A stretch of 56,183 bases of DNA from Planctomycetota bacterium (GCA_002705055.1 PAHY01000004.1:1-56183), one strand, 5' to 3'. Positions 43,367 to 52,976 are shown, counted from the stretch's first letter. Numbers and translations are program-made. Notes: generated from the sequence alone by a model not told the origin.

Positions 43367-43879
43367 ATGAAAGCATCCGTTCTCAACCGTAAGCTCCACC
43401 GGTGGGGCTCGATCCTGACGGCCCTCCCGCTGCTGGTCGTCATCATCACCGGGATCATCCTGCAACTGAAGAAGGACTGGTCCTGGGTCCAGCCCCCGAC
43501 CGCCAAGTCCGCTGATCCCGCGCTCGAGCTGAGCTTCGACGAGATCCTCGCCTCCGCATCCGGGGTCCCCGAGGCCGAGATCGGCAGCTGGGAGGACGTG
43601 GACCGGCTCGACGTGCGTCCGGACAAGGGCGTCGTCAAGGTGCGCGCCAACAACCGGTACGAGGTCCAGATCGACACCAAATCGGGCGAGATCCTGCACG
43701 TGGCCTACCGGCGCAGCGATCTGATCGAGTCGCTGCACGACGGCTCCTGGTTCTCCGACGGAGCCAAGCTGTGGATCTTCCTGCCCACGGCGATCATTCT
43801 GTTCGGCCTCTGGGTGACCGGGATCTATCTGTGGTTCCTGCCGCACCTCGTCCGGCGGAGAAAACGTAAGGCGCAGTAG
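43367..43879 (+). CDS. PepSY-associated membrane protein
   Basis: The 170-residue protein has an N-terminal membrane helix (about 17-34), an extracytoplasmic region of about 100 residues with a PepSY-like strand pair (VRANNRYEVQIDTKSGEILHVAYR), and a second helix (about 137-157) before a basic tail (RRRKRKAQ). Small PepSY_TM proteins with an LHRW motif near the N-terminus, seen here, occur with iron or redox systems, but no such genes are adjacent. TATCCT at 43345-43350 is a possible -10. Confidence 0.82.
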   Translation: MKASVLNRKLHRWGSILTALPLLVVIITGIILQLKKDWSWVQPPTAKSADPALELSFDEILASASGVPEAEIGSWEDVDRLDVRPDKGVVKVRANNRYEVQIDTKSGEILHVAYRRSDLIESLHDGSWFSDGAKLWIFLPTAIILFGLWVTGIYLWFLPHLVRRRKRKAQ

Positions 43880-43896
43880 GATTCCACTTGAGCGGG

Positions 43897-43902
43897 TAGG
43901 CT
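43897..43902 (+). promoter_or_regulatory. -10-like hexamer TAGGCT upstream of the first GSDH gene
   Basis: TAGGCT recurs here, 31 bases upstream of the ATG at 43934; the same hexamer is used at 1246-1251 and 53021-53026. Confidence 0.35.
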
Positions 43903-43933
43903 GGAGAGCCCACTCGATCCTTCAGGATTCGCC

Positions 43934-45406
43934 ATGTTCCCGCTCTCCCGCCGCCTCATGCGGCAGCCCGCGCTGGCCTGCGCCGCGCTTTCGGCTGCCC
44001 TTCTTAGCCCAGCTGCCCTCGCGCAGCGTGCTCTCGACGCCGAAGTCGTCGGCCAGTTTGCTTCGCCGATTCAGGTTGTGGCCCCGGCCGGAGACCGCGA
44101 GCGGGTCTTTGTCGTCGAACAGGATGGCATCGTGCGCGTGATCGAGAACGGGGTCGTCCTGCCGACACCCTTCCTTGACATCACCTCGCGCACCAACGAG
44201 TTCCTCGAACAGGGGCTGCTGGGTTTGGCTTTCCACCCCGACTACGCGTCGAACGGCTGGATCTTCGTTCACTACACGAACCTGAACGGCAACACACGCC
44301 TGGATCGCTACACGGTGGACGCCAACGACCCCAACGTGATCGACATCAACAGCCGGGTCAATCTGCTCAAGGTCAACCAGCCGTACATCAACCACAACGG
44401 GGGCATGCTCGCCTTCGGGGCCGACGGCTATCTCTACCTTGGCCTCGGCGATGGGGGATCGGCCGGCGATCCGGGGAACCGGGCACAGGATGGTCAGACG
44501 CTGCTGGGCAAGATGCTGCGGCTCGACGTGTCGACCAACCCGTACAGCATTCCGGCGGACAACCCCTTCGTGAATGACCCGAACACGCTGGATGAAATCT
44601 GGTCGGTCGGCCTGCGCAACCCGTGGCGCTTCAGCTTTGACCGCGCCAACGGTGATCTGTGGATCGGAGATGTCGGTCAGAACGAACTGGAGGAGGTCGA
44701 CTATGAGACCGCCGGCGATGGCGGCCTGAACTATGGCTGGCGCATCATGGAAGGCAGCGATTGCTTCAACCCGTCCTCGGGCTGCAATCAGACCGGACTG
44801 GTGCTGCCGATCCACGAGTACACCCACGGGGGCTCGCCTTTCCGCTGTTCGATCACCGGTGGCTACGTCTACCGCGGTGAGTCGATGGCGACGATGCACG
44901 GGCGCTACTTCTTCGCGGACTACTGCTCGGGCCAGGTCTGGAGCTTCCGCCGCACGGCAAACGGCCAGGTCGCTGACTTCACCGAGCACACCAGCGATCT
45001 AGGCATGAGCGGCTCGATTGCCAGCTTTGGCGAGGACGCCGCCGGCGAGCTGTACGTCTGCATGCTGGAAGGCACGGTCTATCGAATCGTCCCGCAGGGT
45101 CTGCGGCTTGCCAGCGAAGGCCTGGCGGCCGGCAGCACCGCGGAGCTTGAGATCAGCGGGGCGACCCCGAACGGCACCGGCTATCTGGTCTATTCCATGG
45201 CCGGCCTCGGCGCCACGCCCGTGCCGCAGCTCGGGGTCATCTGCGATCTCGCCGCGCCGCAGCTGCTGACCGCCGCGCCGATCGACAGTCAGGGACAGGG
45301 CACGGTCACCGGTTTCGTGCCGGGACGCGCTGCCGGTGCCACTTTGTGGGGCCAAGTGCTTCAGGCGGGGGGCGTCAGCAACGTGCTGGTGCAGCGGGTC
45401 GACTAG
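43934..45406 (+). CDS. secreted PQQ-dependent sugar dehydrogenase-like (GSDH/YliI) protein, copy 1
   Basis: The 490-residue protein has a signal peptide ending near ALAQ (about residue 31). A six-bladed GSDH-type propeller follows, shown by LEQGLLGLAFHPDY, NGGMLAFGADGYLYLGLGDGG, DEIWSVGLRNPWRFSFD, GDLWIGDVGQNELEEVDY and YGWRIMEG. The family oxidises sugars or other alcohols with PQQ in the periplasm; substrate is unknown and many members are untested. An inserted pair of cysteines (CFNPSSGC) and the C-terminal module (ISGATPNGTGYLVYS ... LVQRVD, about 390-490) are extra to the E. coli relative. ATG at 43961 is an alternative start. Confidence 0.88.
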   Translation: MFPLSRRLMRQPALACAALSAALLSPAALAQRALDAEVVGQFASPIQVVAPAGDRERVFVVEQDGIVRVIENGVVLPTPFLDITSRTNEFLEQGLLGLAFHPDYASNGWIFVHYTNLNGNTRLDRYTVDANDPNVIDINSRVNLLKVNQPYINHNGGMLAFGADGYLYLGLGDGGSAGDPGNRAQDGQTLLGKMLRLDVSTNPYSIPADNPFVNDPNTLDEIWSVGLRNPWRFSFDRANGDLWIGDVGQNELEEVDYETAGDGGLNYGWRIMEGSDCFNPSSGCNQTGLVLPIHEYTHGGSPFRCSITGGYVYRGESMATMHGRYFFADYCSGQVWSFRRTANGQVADFTEHTSDLGMSGSIASFGEDAAGELYVCMLEGTVYRIVPQGLRLASEGLAAGSTAELEISGATPNGTGYLVYSMAGLGATPVPQLGVICDLAAPQLLTAAPIDSQGQGTVTGFVPGRAAGATLWGQVLQAGGVSNVLVQRVD

Positions 45407-45566
45407 AGACTGACCCCCTTCAGTGGGCTTTTTTGCCCTAAGTTATTGTGGAATATAGACTTAGGGTTCGATTCTCATCCTCGGGGGCCGAGATGAGAAT
45501 GAGGATGTAAACCGCTTCGAGCAAGGGGTTTGCACGCCATGGAGCACACTCAAGGGGGTCAGACTC
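45406..45566. mobile_element. 161-bp MITE-like element, second copy
   Basis: The right end (45547-45566) is the exact 20-base terminus seen at 24246-24265. The left end (45406-45425) matches its complement with two changes. It begins at the last base of the GSDH stop codon. Inside is a hairpin: ATTCTCAT and ATGAGAAT enclose CTCGG and CCGAG with a one-base bulge. CCCTAAGT and ACTTAGGG form a further inverted pair. It has no ORF and separates the two tandem GSDH genes. Confidence 0.82.
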
Positions 45567-45585
45567 CCGGGATTGTCGGGAACCC

Positions 45586-45615
45586 CTTCGCAAATGCGAA
45601 GTCCTAAGTTAAGCT
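45586..45615 (+). promoter_or_regulatory. hairpin and candidate promoter upstream of the second GSDH gene
   Basis: CTTCGC and GCGAAG (45586-45591, 45596-45601) form a 6-bp hairpin. TTCGCA (45587-45592) and TAAGCT (45610-45615) are 17 bases apart and could be -35 and -10 boxes for the gene at 45647. Nothing else is evident between the mobile element and the gene. Confidence 0.35.
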
Positions 45616-45646
45616 GTGGGGTCCTTCCCCTCGGACCACCTTCCCC

Positions 45647-47125
45647 ATGCCCGCCGCCCACCCGCGTCCTCGCGGGGCCTCTCTCGTTCTGACGGGGCTT
45701 CTCTGCCTCCTCGCAACGAGCCAGTTGGCTCCGTCCGCGACTGCCCAGCGCGCGCTCGAACTCGAGCCGGTCGCGATGGGCTTTCAGTCCCCGCTGCAGG
45801 TCCTGGCAGCGCCCGATGATCCCACGCGTCTGTTCGTGGTCGAGCAGGGCGGCCTGGTCAAGATCGTCCGTCAGGGGCAGGTTCTCGGGCAGCCCTACCT
45901 GGATCTGAGCGGGAGCACCACGGCTTTCGTCGAGCAGGGCCTGCTCGGCCTGGCCTTTCATCCGGATTACGCGCAGAACGGCTGGGTTTATGCTCACTAC
46001 ACCAACCTGAACGGCCACACCCGCGTCGATCGCTTCACGGTCGATGCGAACGACCCCGACCGGGTGGATCCGACCAGCCAGGTGAACGTGATCGGCTTTG
46101 ACCAGCCGACGATCTTCCACAACGGGGGGACCCTGGCTTTCGGGCCGGACGGTTATCTCTACCTGGGCTTTGGCGATGGCGGCGGCGGCGGGGCTCCGGC
46201 GCGCGACGGCCAGAGCTTCCTGGGGAAAGTGCTGCGCCTCGATGTGTCGCAGCAGCCCTATCAGATTCCGCCGAGCAATCCCTTCGTGGGCAGCTCCGCG
46301 GTGCGTGACGAGATCTGGGCCATGGGGCTGCGCAATCCTTGGCGCTTCAGCTTTGACCGCGAGACCGGCGATCTGTGGCTTGCCGATGTCGGCGAGGGCG
46401 AGTGGGAAGAGATCGATTTCGTTGCGGCGGGTTCGCCGGGCGGCGACGACTTCGGCTGGAACACGATGGAGGGGCCGGATTGCTTCATCCCGTCCACCGG
46501 CTGCAACCCGGCCGGGCTGACGCTGCCCTTTGACTCCTACCAGCACGGCGGCTCGCCTTATCTCTGCTCGATCACCGGCGGCTTCGTCTACCGCGGTGAG
46601 TCGATGGCGACGATGCACGGCCGCTACTTCTACGGAGACTACTGCTCGGGCCAGGTCTTCTCTGTGCGCCGCGATGCCCAGGGTCAGCCGGTCGACCGCA
46701 TCGATCACAGCGCCGATCTGGGCACGGTGGGGCAGCTCGTCAGCTTCGGCGAAGACGCCGCGGGCGAGCTGTACACCGTGAGTCTGAACGGGCGCATCGA
46801 CCGCATCGTGCCGCGCGGCCTGCGGCTCAGCCTAAGCGATCTGCGCGCCGGAACGCCCGGTGAACTGCGGGTCGAGGGCGGCACCCCCGGCAAGGTCTGC
46901 TACGTCGGCTATTCGGCCTTCGGCGTGGGGCAGACGGTGCTCGGCAAGCTGGGCCTGACGATCGACCTGGATCGTCCGAGCTTCGCCGTGCAACGGCCGA
47001 TGAACGCCGCGGGCAATCTGGTCCTGCCGGTGCCGGTTCCGCCCTTCGCGCAAGGCCTGCAGATTTGGGTGCAGGTTGTCCACGAAGCTAAGGTAAGCAA
47101 CGTGGTCACGCAGCAGATCGACTAG
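45647..47125 (+). CDS. secreted PQQ-dependent sugar dehydrogenase-like (GSDH) protein, copy 2
   Basis: The 492-residue protein is a tandem paralogue of the 43934 gene. It has a signal peptide (about 1-33, ending SATAQ). It shows the same propeller landmarks (VEQGLLGLAFHPDY, NGGTLAFGPDGYLYLGFGDGG, IWAMGLRNPWRFSFD, GDLWLADVGEGEWEEIDF), the cysteine insert CFIPSTGC and a related C-terminal module ending VVTQQID. DNA identity with copy 1 is especially high around FVYRGESMATMHGRYF. Periplasmic PQQ-linked oxidation is inferred from family. The downstream gene begins on the base after its stop codon. Confidence 0.88.
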   Translation: MPAAHPRPRGASLVLTGLLCLLATSQLAPSATAQRALELEPVAMGFQSPLQVLAAPDDPTRLFVVEQGGLVKIVRQGQVLGQPYLDLSGSTTAFVEQGLLGLAFHPDYAQNGWVYAHYTNLNGHTRVDRFTVDANDPDRVDPTSQVNVIGFDQPTIFHNGGTLAFGPDGYLYLGFGDGGGGGAPARDGQSFLGKVLRLDVSQQPYQIPPSNPFVGSSAVRDEIWAMGLRNPWRFSFDRETGDLWLADVGEGEWEEIDFVAAGSPGGDDFGWNTMEGPDCFIPSTGCNPAGLTLPFDSYQHGGSPYLCSITGGFVYRGESMATMHGRYFYGDYCSGQVFSVRRDAQGQPVDRIDHSADLGTVGQLVSFGEDAAGELYTVSLNGRIDRIVPRGLRLSLSDLRAGTPGELRVEGGTPGKVCYVGYSAFGVGQTVLGKLGLTIDLDRPSFAVQRPMNAAGNLVLPVPVPPFAQGLQIWVQVVHEAKVSNVVTQQID

Positions 47126-47887
47126 GTGGGAGTCGCCGCACCGCGCGGAGTCGGCCCGGCCGGCTCGGAGCCGGTCCGGTGGAGCAGCCTCGTGCTCAGC
47201 TGCGAGCACGCAAGCGAGGCGGTGCCTGCCGAGTTTCGCTCGTGGCTCGGCGCGGATGCGCGCTGGGCCGGCACCCATCGCGCCTTTGATCCCGGCGCCG
47301 CCGAACTAGCGCGCCTCTTGGCCCGACGGTTGCGCGCGCCGGTGCATCTGGCGCCTGTCAGTCGGCTGCTGGTCGATCCCAATCGCGATGAGGATCACGC
47401 CGGCGTGTTCGGGGTGGCGATCTCGCGTGCGCCCGCCGCGGTGCAGGAGGAACTGCTCGCGCGCTACCACCGACCCTATCGGGATGGCGTGCGGGAACGG
47501 CTCCGCGGCAGCCTGCGCGCGCTCGAGCAGGGCGGGCGGCTGCTCCACCTTTCGGTCCACAGCTTCACCCCGCGGATCCGAGGCATCACGCGGCCCTGCG
47601 AGCTGGGGATTATGTACGACCCCGCGCGCAGCGAGGAGTCACGGCTGGCCGAGGAATGGCGCCGGCACCTGGGCGAACTCGACCCGCGCTTGCGGGTGCG
47701 GCGCAACTACCCCTACGTCGGCAAGTCGATCTACTTTCAGCCGCATCTGCGCGCGCGGCTGCGCGACCGGCGTTACCTCGGGCTGCAGATCGAGGTCAGC
47801 CAAAAGCTCCCGCGGCGGCAGCCGGAGCGCTGGGCACGCTTTCAGGAGCTGCTGGTCGAGGTGCTGCGGCGCACCCGCCAGAAATAG
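47126..47887 (+). CDS. N-formylglutamate amidohydrolase family protein
   Basis: The 253-residue protein fits the N-formylglutamate amidohydrolase family. Landmarks are LVLSCEHASEAVP near the N-terminus, a DPGA segment, VSRLLVDPNRD, LLHLSVHSFTP and LGLQIEVSQKL, which hold the His, Asp and Glu residues expected at the metal site. The prototype HutG-type enzyme ends histidine degradation, but no hut genes are here and many homologues have other amide substrates. The GTG at 47126 directly follows the upstream TAG, so it is probably coupled to the GSDH gene. The last 46 bases overlap the convergent bioY gene. Confidence 0.85.
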   Translation: MGVAAPRGVGPAGSEPVRWSSLVLSCEHASEAVPAEFRSWLGADARWAGTHRAFDPGAAELARLLARRLRAPVHLAPVSRLLVDPNRDEDHAGVFGVAISRAPAAVQEELLARYHRPYRDGVRERLRGSLRALEQGGRLLHLSVHSFTPRIRGITRPCELGIMYDPARSEESRLAEEWRRHLGELDPRLRVRRNYPYVGKSIYFQPHLRARLRDRRYLGLQIEVSQKLPRRQPERWARFQELLVEVLRRTRQK

Positions 47888-48381
47888 ACCAGCAGCGCGC
47901 CGAGCGCCGACTTGATTCCCATGTCGGGCAGCAGGTTGATCAGGCCGCGCTCGAGAGCGAGCTCAATGCTGGTCCAGGCCGCGAAGACCGGCGCGCCGAT
48001 GCCGAGCACGATCAGGTGGCCAAGCAGCATCACCAGCAGAAGGCCCAGCAGGGAGCGCCAGCGCTGCGCCGCCCAGCCCGCGAAGGCCGCCGCCGGAATG
48101 AAGCCGATCAGATAGCCGGCAGAGAAGTAGTTCACGAAGTCCGCTGGCGGCAGCGCCTTCCAGTCGTGAAAGACCGGGACCCCAACCAGGCCCAGCGCGA
48201 GGTAGCCGAGCATCGCCAGCGCGCCCCGGCCCGGGCCGAGCAGCGCGCCGCCGGCGAGGACCGCGAGGGTCTGCAGCGTCCCCGGCACCGCATCGGCGAA
48301 GGGGGTCGCGGCGAGCGGCTCGATCTGCGCCCCGAGCGCGGTCGCCACGATCACGAGAAGGATGCCCAGCATCGTTTGCAT
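47842..48381 (-). CDS. bioY: BioY family biotin transporter (ECF S-component)
   Basis: The 179-residue, very hydrophobic protein has about six membrane helices and the BioY signature PGTLQTLAVLAGGALLGP, with GYLALGLVGVPVF and SAGYLIGFIPAA. BioY captures biotin, alone or with an EcfAT module; none is nearby. The C-terminal tail is basic, then Ser/Thr rich. ATG at 48381 is given. ATG at 48372 is a good alternative, since TACCAT (48380-48385) would then lie seven bases upstream as at the leaderless genes. A start at 48414 would overlap the divergent dsrE-like ATG. Confidence 0.9.
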   Translation of the reverse strand: MQTMLGILLVIVATALGAQIEPLAATPFADAVPGTLQTLAVLAGGALLGPGRGALAMLGYLALGLVGVPVFHDWKALPPADFVNYFSAGYLIGFIPAAAFAGWAAQRWRSLLGLLLVMLLGHLIVLGIGAPVFAAWTSIELALERGLINLLPDMGIKSALGALLVYFWRVRRSTSTSSS

Positions 48382-48412
48382 GGTAGTCCGGCGCACTGGC
48401 AAGATCAGCGCC

Positions 48413-48739
48413 ATGAAGACCGTCCTTGTGCTGAATCAGGATCAGATGGGCCACGGCGACCGCGAGCTTGGCCAGCGCGTCCTGACCACCTTCCTGCAGA
48501 AGGCGATCGCGCTCGACGGCCTGGAAGCGGTGCTGTTCTACAACGCCGGCGTGCAGCTCACCGGCCCGGAGTCGCCGGTGCTCGCCGAGCTCCGCGAGCT
48601 GGAGCATCGCGGAGTGGACCTCGTGCCCTGCGGCACCTGCGTGCAGGCCTTCGGGGTGGATGTCCAGGTCGGCCAGGTCTCGGATATGGACACCATCATC
48701 CGGGAAATGAGCGCGGCTCAGAAGGTCATCACCCTCTGA
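48413..48739 (+). CDS. DsrE/YedF-like small protein
   Basis: The 108-residue protein has the DsrE-fold start (MKTVLVLNQDQMGHGD) and the conserved cysteine pair in LVPCGTCVQAFG (Cys73 and Cys76), as in the C-terminal domain of YedF-type selenium/sulfur-transfer proteins. It may carry persulfide or selenium. It is divergent from bioY and convergent with citrate synthase, so context does not help. A short GC palindrome (48750-48763) lies just after it. Confidence 0.82.
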   Translation: MKTVLVLNQDQMGHGDRELGQRVLTTFLQKAIALDGLEAVLFYNAGVQLTGPESPVLAELRELEHRGVDLVPCGTCVQAFGVDVQVGQVSDMDTIIREMSAAQKVITL

Positions 48740-48777
48740 GCCGCGATGGGGGCGCGCGCGCCCTGCCTGTTGCGCAG

Positions 48778-50061
<1,284 letters not shown>

Positions 50062-50139
50062 GGTCTTGGCGGTTCGCCCCTCGGAGAGGGAGGTCGAGCC
50101 GGAGGAAGGCGTCATGATAGGGGTGCGGTCGGAGGCCGC

Positions 50140-50739
50140 CTACATGTAGGGGTTGAGGCCCGCGGCGTGGTCGGTGGCGTCGTGAATCGCGCCCGCTTCG
50201 GGGACTTCATTGCGAATGCTGGCCTCGATTCCCTGCCGCATCGTGGCCGCCGCCGAGCCACAGCCTTGGCAGCCGCCGCCCATGGTCATGTAGTAATCCA
50301 CGCCGTCGCTGGCCTGGATTTCGACCCAGCCGCCGTGCGAGGCCAGGTTGGGGTTGAGCTGCTCGTCGATGACCTTCTGGACGCGCAGACGAATCTCGTC
50401 GTTGCCGGTCAGCTTTTCGGCGGCGCCCTCCGCGACCGGACGATGGCCGTCCTGGAGGAAGGCGCGAATGGTGGCGCCGGTCTCGCGCGCCACTGTGCGC
50501 CAGTCGCTGGGTTCGGTATTCATCGTGACCAGGATCTCCGACTGCGAGATCCGCACCCCGCGCACCCCCTCGACCGCATCCATGATCGCCGCAGCCAGCG
50601 GCACCGCCTCCTTGGCGACCTCCGGGTCGCTCACATAAATCGTGCCGACGTAGAGGTTTCGGTCGACCCGGTACAGGCAGTTATGCGGCAGAGTTTGCGG
50701 CTCGGCCGTGATGTGGATGGAGGGAGCTTCGCTGGCCAT
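50140..50739 (-). CDS. Nfu-type iron-sulfur scaffold/carrier protein
   Basis: The 199-residue protein has a Scaffold-Nfu N-terminal domain (about 8-95) and a NifU-like C-terminal domain with the cluster-binding GGGCQGCGS (Cys157 and Cys160). HGGWVEIQASDG just before is typical of NFU. Such proteins carry a bridging 4Fe-4S cluster to target enzymes. Its position upstream of gltA may be coincidental. TAAACG (50746-50751, minus strand) lies six bases before the ATG but is a poor -10. Confidence 0.92.
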   Translation of the reverse strand: MASEAPSIHITAEPQTLPHNCLYRVDRNLYVGTIYVSDPEVAKEAVPLAAAIMDAVEGVRGVRISQSEILVTMNTEPSDWRTVARETGATIRAFLQDGHRPVAEGAAEKLTGNDEIRLRVQKVIDEQLNPNLASHGGWVEIQASDGVDYYMTMGGGCQGCGSAAATMRQGIEASIRNEVPEAGAIHDATDHAAGLNPYM

Positions 50740-50816
50740 CGTGCGCGTTTAGGACGAGCGCGGCCATTCTCCAGCCGCGACCGTTCCCAGGACCACGCAT
50801 TGTAACGCGAGCCTGG

Positions 50817-52964
50817 CTAGGCGAACCACACCAGGCGCCAGCGATAGAGCCGCTCCAGCGCCGCGCGGAAGTCCTCCGGCGCCAGCTCGTATTCCGCTTC
50901 GAACTCCGCCTCGAGCTCAGCCACGCTGGCCTCGCCGGTGCAGGCCTCGAGGACGCCCAGCTCGAGCTGACCGGCCTCCAGATTGTCCCCGTGGGCCAGC
51001 AGGCTGACCTGGACGGCCTCGCCTTCCGCGTTGGAGACGACCTCGGCGGTGAAGCTGGCGAGGTGCTGGGGCACCGCCTCGGCGAGCGCCGCGCCCTGCG
51101 GGAAGGGGCGCTTGCGCGCGGCCCAGCCTTCCAGCACGACCAGATCCAGCTCGCTATCCAGGAAATGCCGCAGCGCGTCGGAGGGCGTTTCGACGATCGG
51201 CTCTCCTTTGATGTTGAAGCTGGTGTTCAGCACCATCGGGATCCCCGTGCGCGCAGCGAAGGCCTCGATCAGCGCGCGGTAGAGCGGGTTCGCCTCCTGA
51301 TCAAGGGTCTGAATCCGGGCGCTGCCGTCGACATGGACCACGGCCGGGATCTGCTCGGCGCGGTCCGGCGCGGCGTCGACGGTGAGCGACATCGCCGGGC
51401 TGGGAGTGACCTCCGGGAACCACTCCGCGGCGTGCTCCGCGAGCACGGTCGGCGCGAAGGGGCGGAATCCCTCGCGCTTCTTGATCGCGGCGTTGATCCG
51501 CTCGATCATGCCGGCCTCGGTAGGGGTCGCCAGGATCGAGCGGTTGCCGAGCGCGCGCGGCCCGAACTCGCTGCGCCCCTGAAACCAGCCCACGGTCTCG
51601 CCGGCGGCCAGGGCGGTCGCGGCTGCTTGCACGCGCGGCTGGGCCTCCGCGAGCCAGGCCTCGTCCTGCTGCGCGGGCGGCGGCGCGCAGCCCGCCTGGT
51701 CCAGCTCCTCGCGCTCCAGCCACGGACCGTAGCTGTCCCAGGCATCCTCGAGCGCATCCTGCGTGGCCGCGCCGCCAAGGTAAGGAGCCCAACACGCACG
51801 ACGCGGGGCGGCGTCGCGGTGCAGCGCGTGGTGGCCGTACAGCGCACAGCCGATGGCGACGCCGTCGTCGCCCGGCCAAGGTGGAATGAAGACCTGCTCG
51901 AAGCCGGCTTCGCGGGCGATGCGGCCATTGGCCGTCGAGTTCAGCGCAACCCCGCCGACCAGGCAGAGATTTCGACTTCCGGTCTGCTCGCGGAGCCGCA
52001 CCAGCCAGTCGAGCAGCACCGCTTCGAGGTCCTGCTGCACGCGCGCGGCGAGATCCGTCGCGACGGCGCGCAGGGCCTCGTCGCCCTCCTGGGCGGCGGA
52101 CCAGGCTCCGGGGAGGGGCGCTGCGGCGAGCTGCTCCCAGTTGACCTGCAGCTCTTCCAGCGGCCCGCGCAGCAGCGGCGCGGGGGCTCCCGCCTGACTT
52201 CCCCAGCGCTCCAGCCAGGGCGCGAGCCCCATGACCTTGCCGCAGGCATTCCAGTCGCCGAACAGATGCGAAGACACGCGCGAGTACACCGCGCCCAAGG
52301 ACTCCATGTCCTCGAAGCCGTAGTTGTAGAGGAAGACCGGCGTGCGTTCCTCGATCCAGCGCTTCTGCACGCGCTCCAGCTGCAGGCCCTCGAAGCGGTA
52401 GACCGTCTCGCCTTCGCGATAGCTGCGATGGTCTTCGGCTTGCGCGGGGAACTCGGCGAAGCCGGGCGCCTGCGGCAAGTCCGCATCCGAGCAGTAGGGG
52501 CCCAGCTCCGAGCCCACACTGGCGCGCTCGACATCCGCCCGGGTCGAGCCCATGCCGTCGGCGACGACGATCAGCCCTTCGTCAAAGGGCGCGAGCGGCA
52601 GCACCGACCAGGCGTGGGCGAGGTGGTGCGAGAGCTCCTGCTTGGCGATCCCCGGAAGGAGATTGCTGGGCCGCAGCGCGCTGGGCGGATGCGCGTGCAG
52701 CGCACAGCCAAAGGCGAGCCGTTCCTCGAAAGGCCGAATCCGAAACAGGTGGTTGTTGGCCACGACCAGGCCGATCTGATCCAGGCGGACGCCGGTCTGC
52801 TCGAGCAGCGCTTCGACCAGCACCGCCGCGTCGCCGCCGTCGTGTTTCCGTCGCGTGACGCGCTCCTTGGCCAGCGCCCCGACGACCTCGCCCGCACCAT
52901 CGACCAAGCAGGCCGAGGCCGAGTGCGTGTACTGATTCAGGCCGAGCACGAGCTGGGCGGACAT
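50817..52964 (-). CDS. NodU/TobZ-type O-carbamoyltransferase
   Basis: The 715-residue protein has the two-domain carbamoyltransferase build. The N-terminal Kae1-like domain has VLGLNQYTHSASACLVD and the metal-binding HHLAHAW (His113, His114, His117), plus LVGGVALNSTANGRI. The C-terminal YrdC-like region has FQGRSEFGPRALGNRSIL, GFRPFAPTVL and LNTSFNIKGEPIV. Such enzymes transfer carbamoyl from carbamoyl phosphate through carbamoyl-AMP to a hydroxyl of a small molecule. About 80 extra acidic residues at the C-terminus resemble a small winged or PqqD-like domain. No natural-product cluster is adjacent. ATG at 52964 lies six bases after TATCCT. Confidence 0.92.
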   Translation of the reverse strand: MSAQLVLGLNQYTHSASACLVDGAGEVVGALAKERVTRRKHDGGDAAVLVEALLEQTGVRLDQIGLVVANNHLFRIRPFEERLAFGCALHAHPPSALRPSNLLPGIAKQELSHHLAHAWSVLPLAPFDEGLIVVADGMGSTRADVERASVGSELGPYCSDADLPQAPGFAEFPAQAEDHRSYREGETVYRFEGLQLERVQKRWIEERTPVFLYNYGFEDMESLGAVYSRVSSHLFGDWNACGKVMGLAPWLERWGSQAGAPAPLLRGPLEELQVNWEQLAAAPLPGAWSAAQEGDEALRAVATDLAARVQQDLEAVLLDWLVRLREQTGSRNLCLVGGVALNSTANGRIAREAGFEQVFIPPWPGDDGVAIGCALYGHHALHRDAAPRRACWAPYLGGAATQDALEDAWDSYGPWLEREELDQAGCAPPPAQQDEAWLAEAQPRVQAAATALAAGETVGWFQGRSEFGPRALGNRSILATPTEAGMIERINAAIKKREGFRPFAPTVLAEHAAEWFPEVTPSPAMSLTVDAAPDRAEQIPAVVHVDGSARIQTLDQEANPLYRALIEAFAARTGIPMVLNTSFNIKGEPIVETPSDALRHFLDSELDLVVLEGWAARKRPFPQGAALAEAVPQHLASFTAEVVSNAEGEAVQVSLLAHGDNLEAGQLELGVLEACTGEASVAELEAEFEAEYELAPEDFRAALERLYRWRLVWFA

Positions 52965-52970
52965 GGCGGC

Positions 52971-52976
52971 AGGATA
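52971..52976 (-). promoter_or_regulatory. -10-like hexamer TATCCT, leaderless start of the carbamoyltransferase
   Basis: TATCCT is followed by six bases and ATG at 52964. Confidence 0.48.

Noticed and set aside
45470..45490. tRNA-like T-arm word GGTTCGATTC in the second mobile element
   Set aside because: No acceptor, D or anticodon arms can be folded around it; it lies within the element interior and appears to be chance.
48750..48763. GC palindrome between the dsrE-like gene and gltA as a terminator
   Set aside because: It is a pure GC/CG palindrome without a loop or U-tract; expected by chance in this composition.
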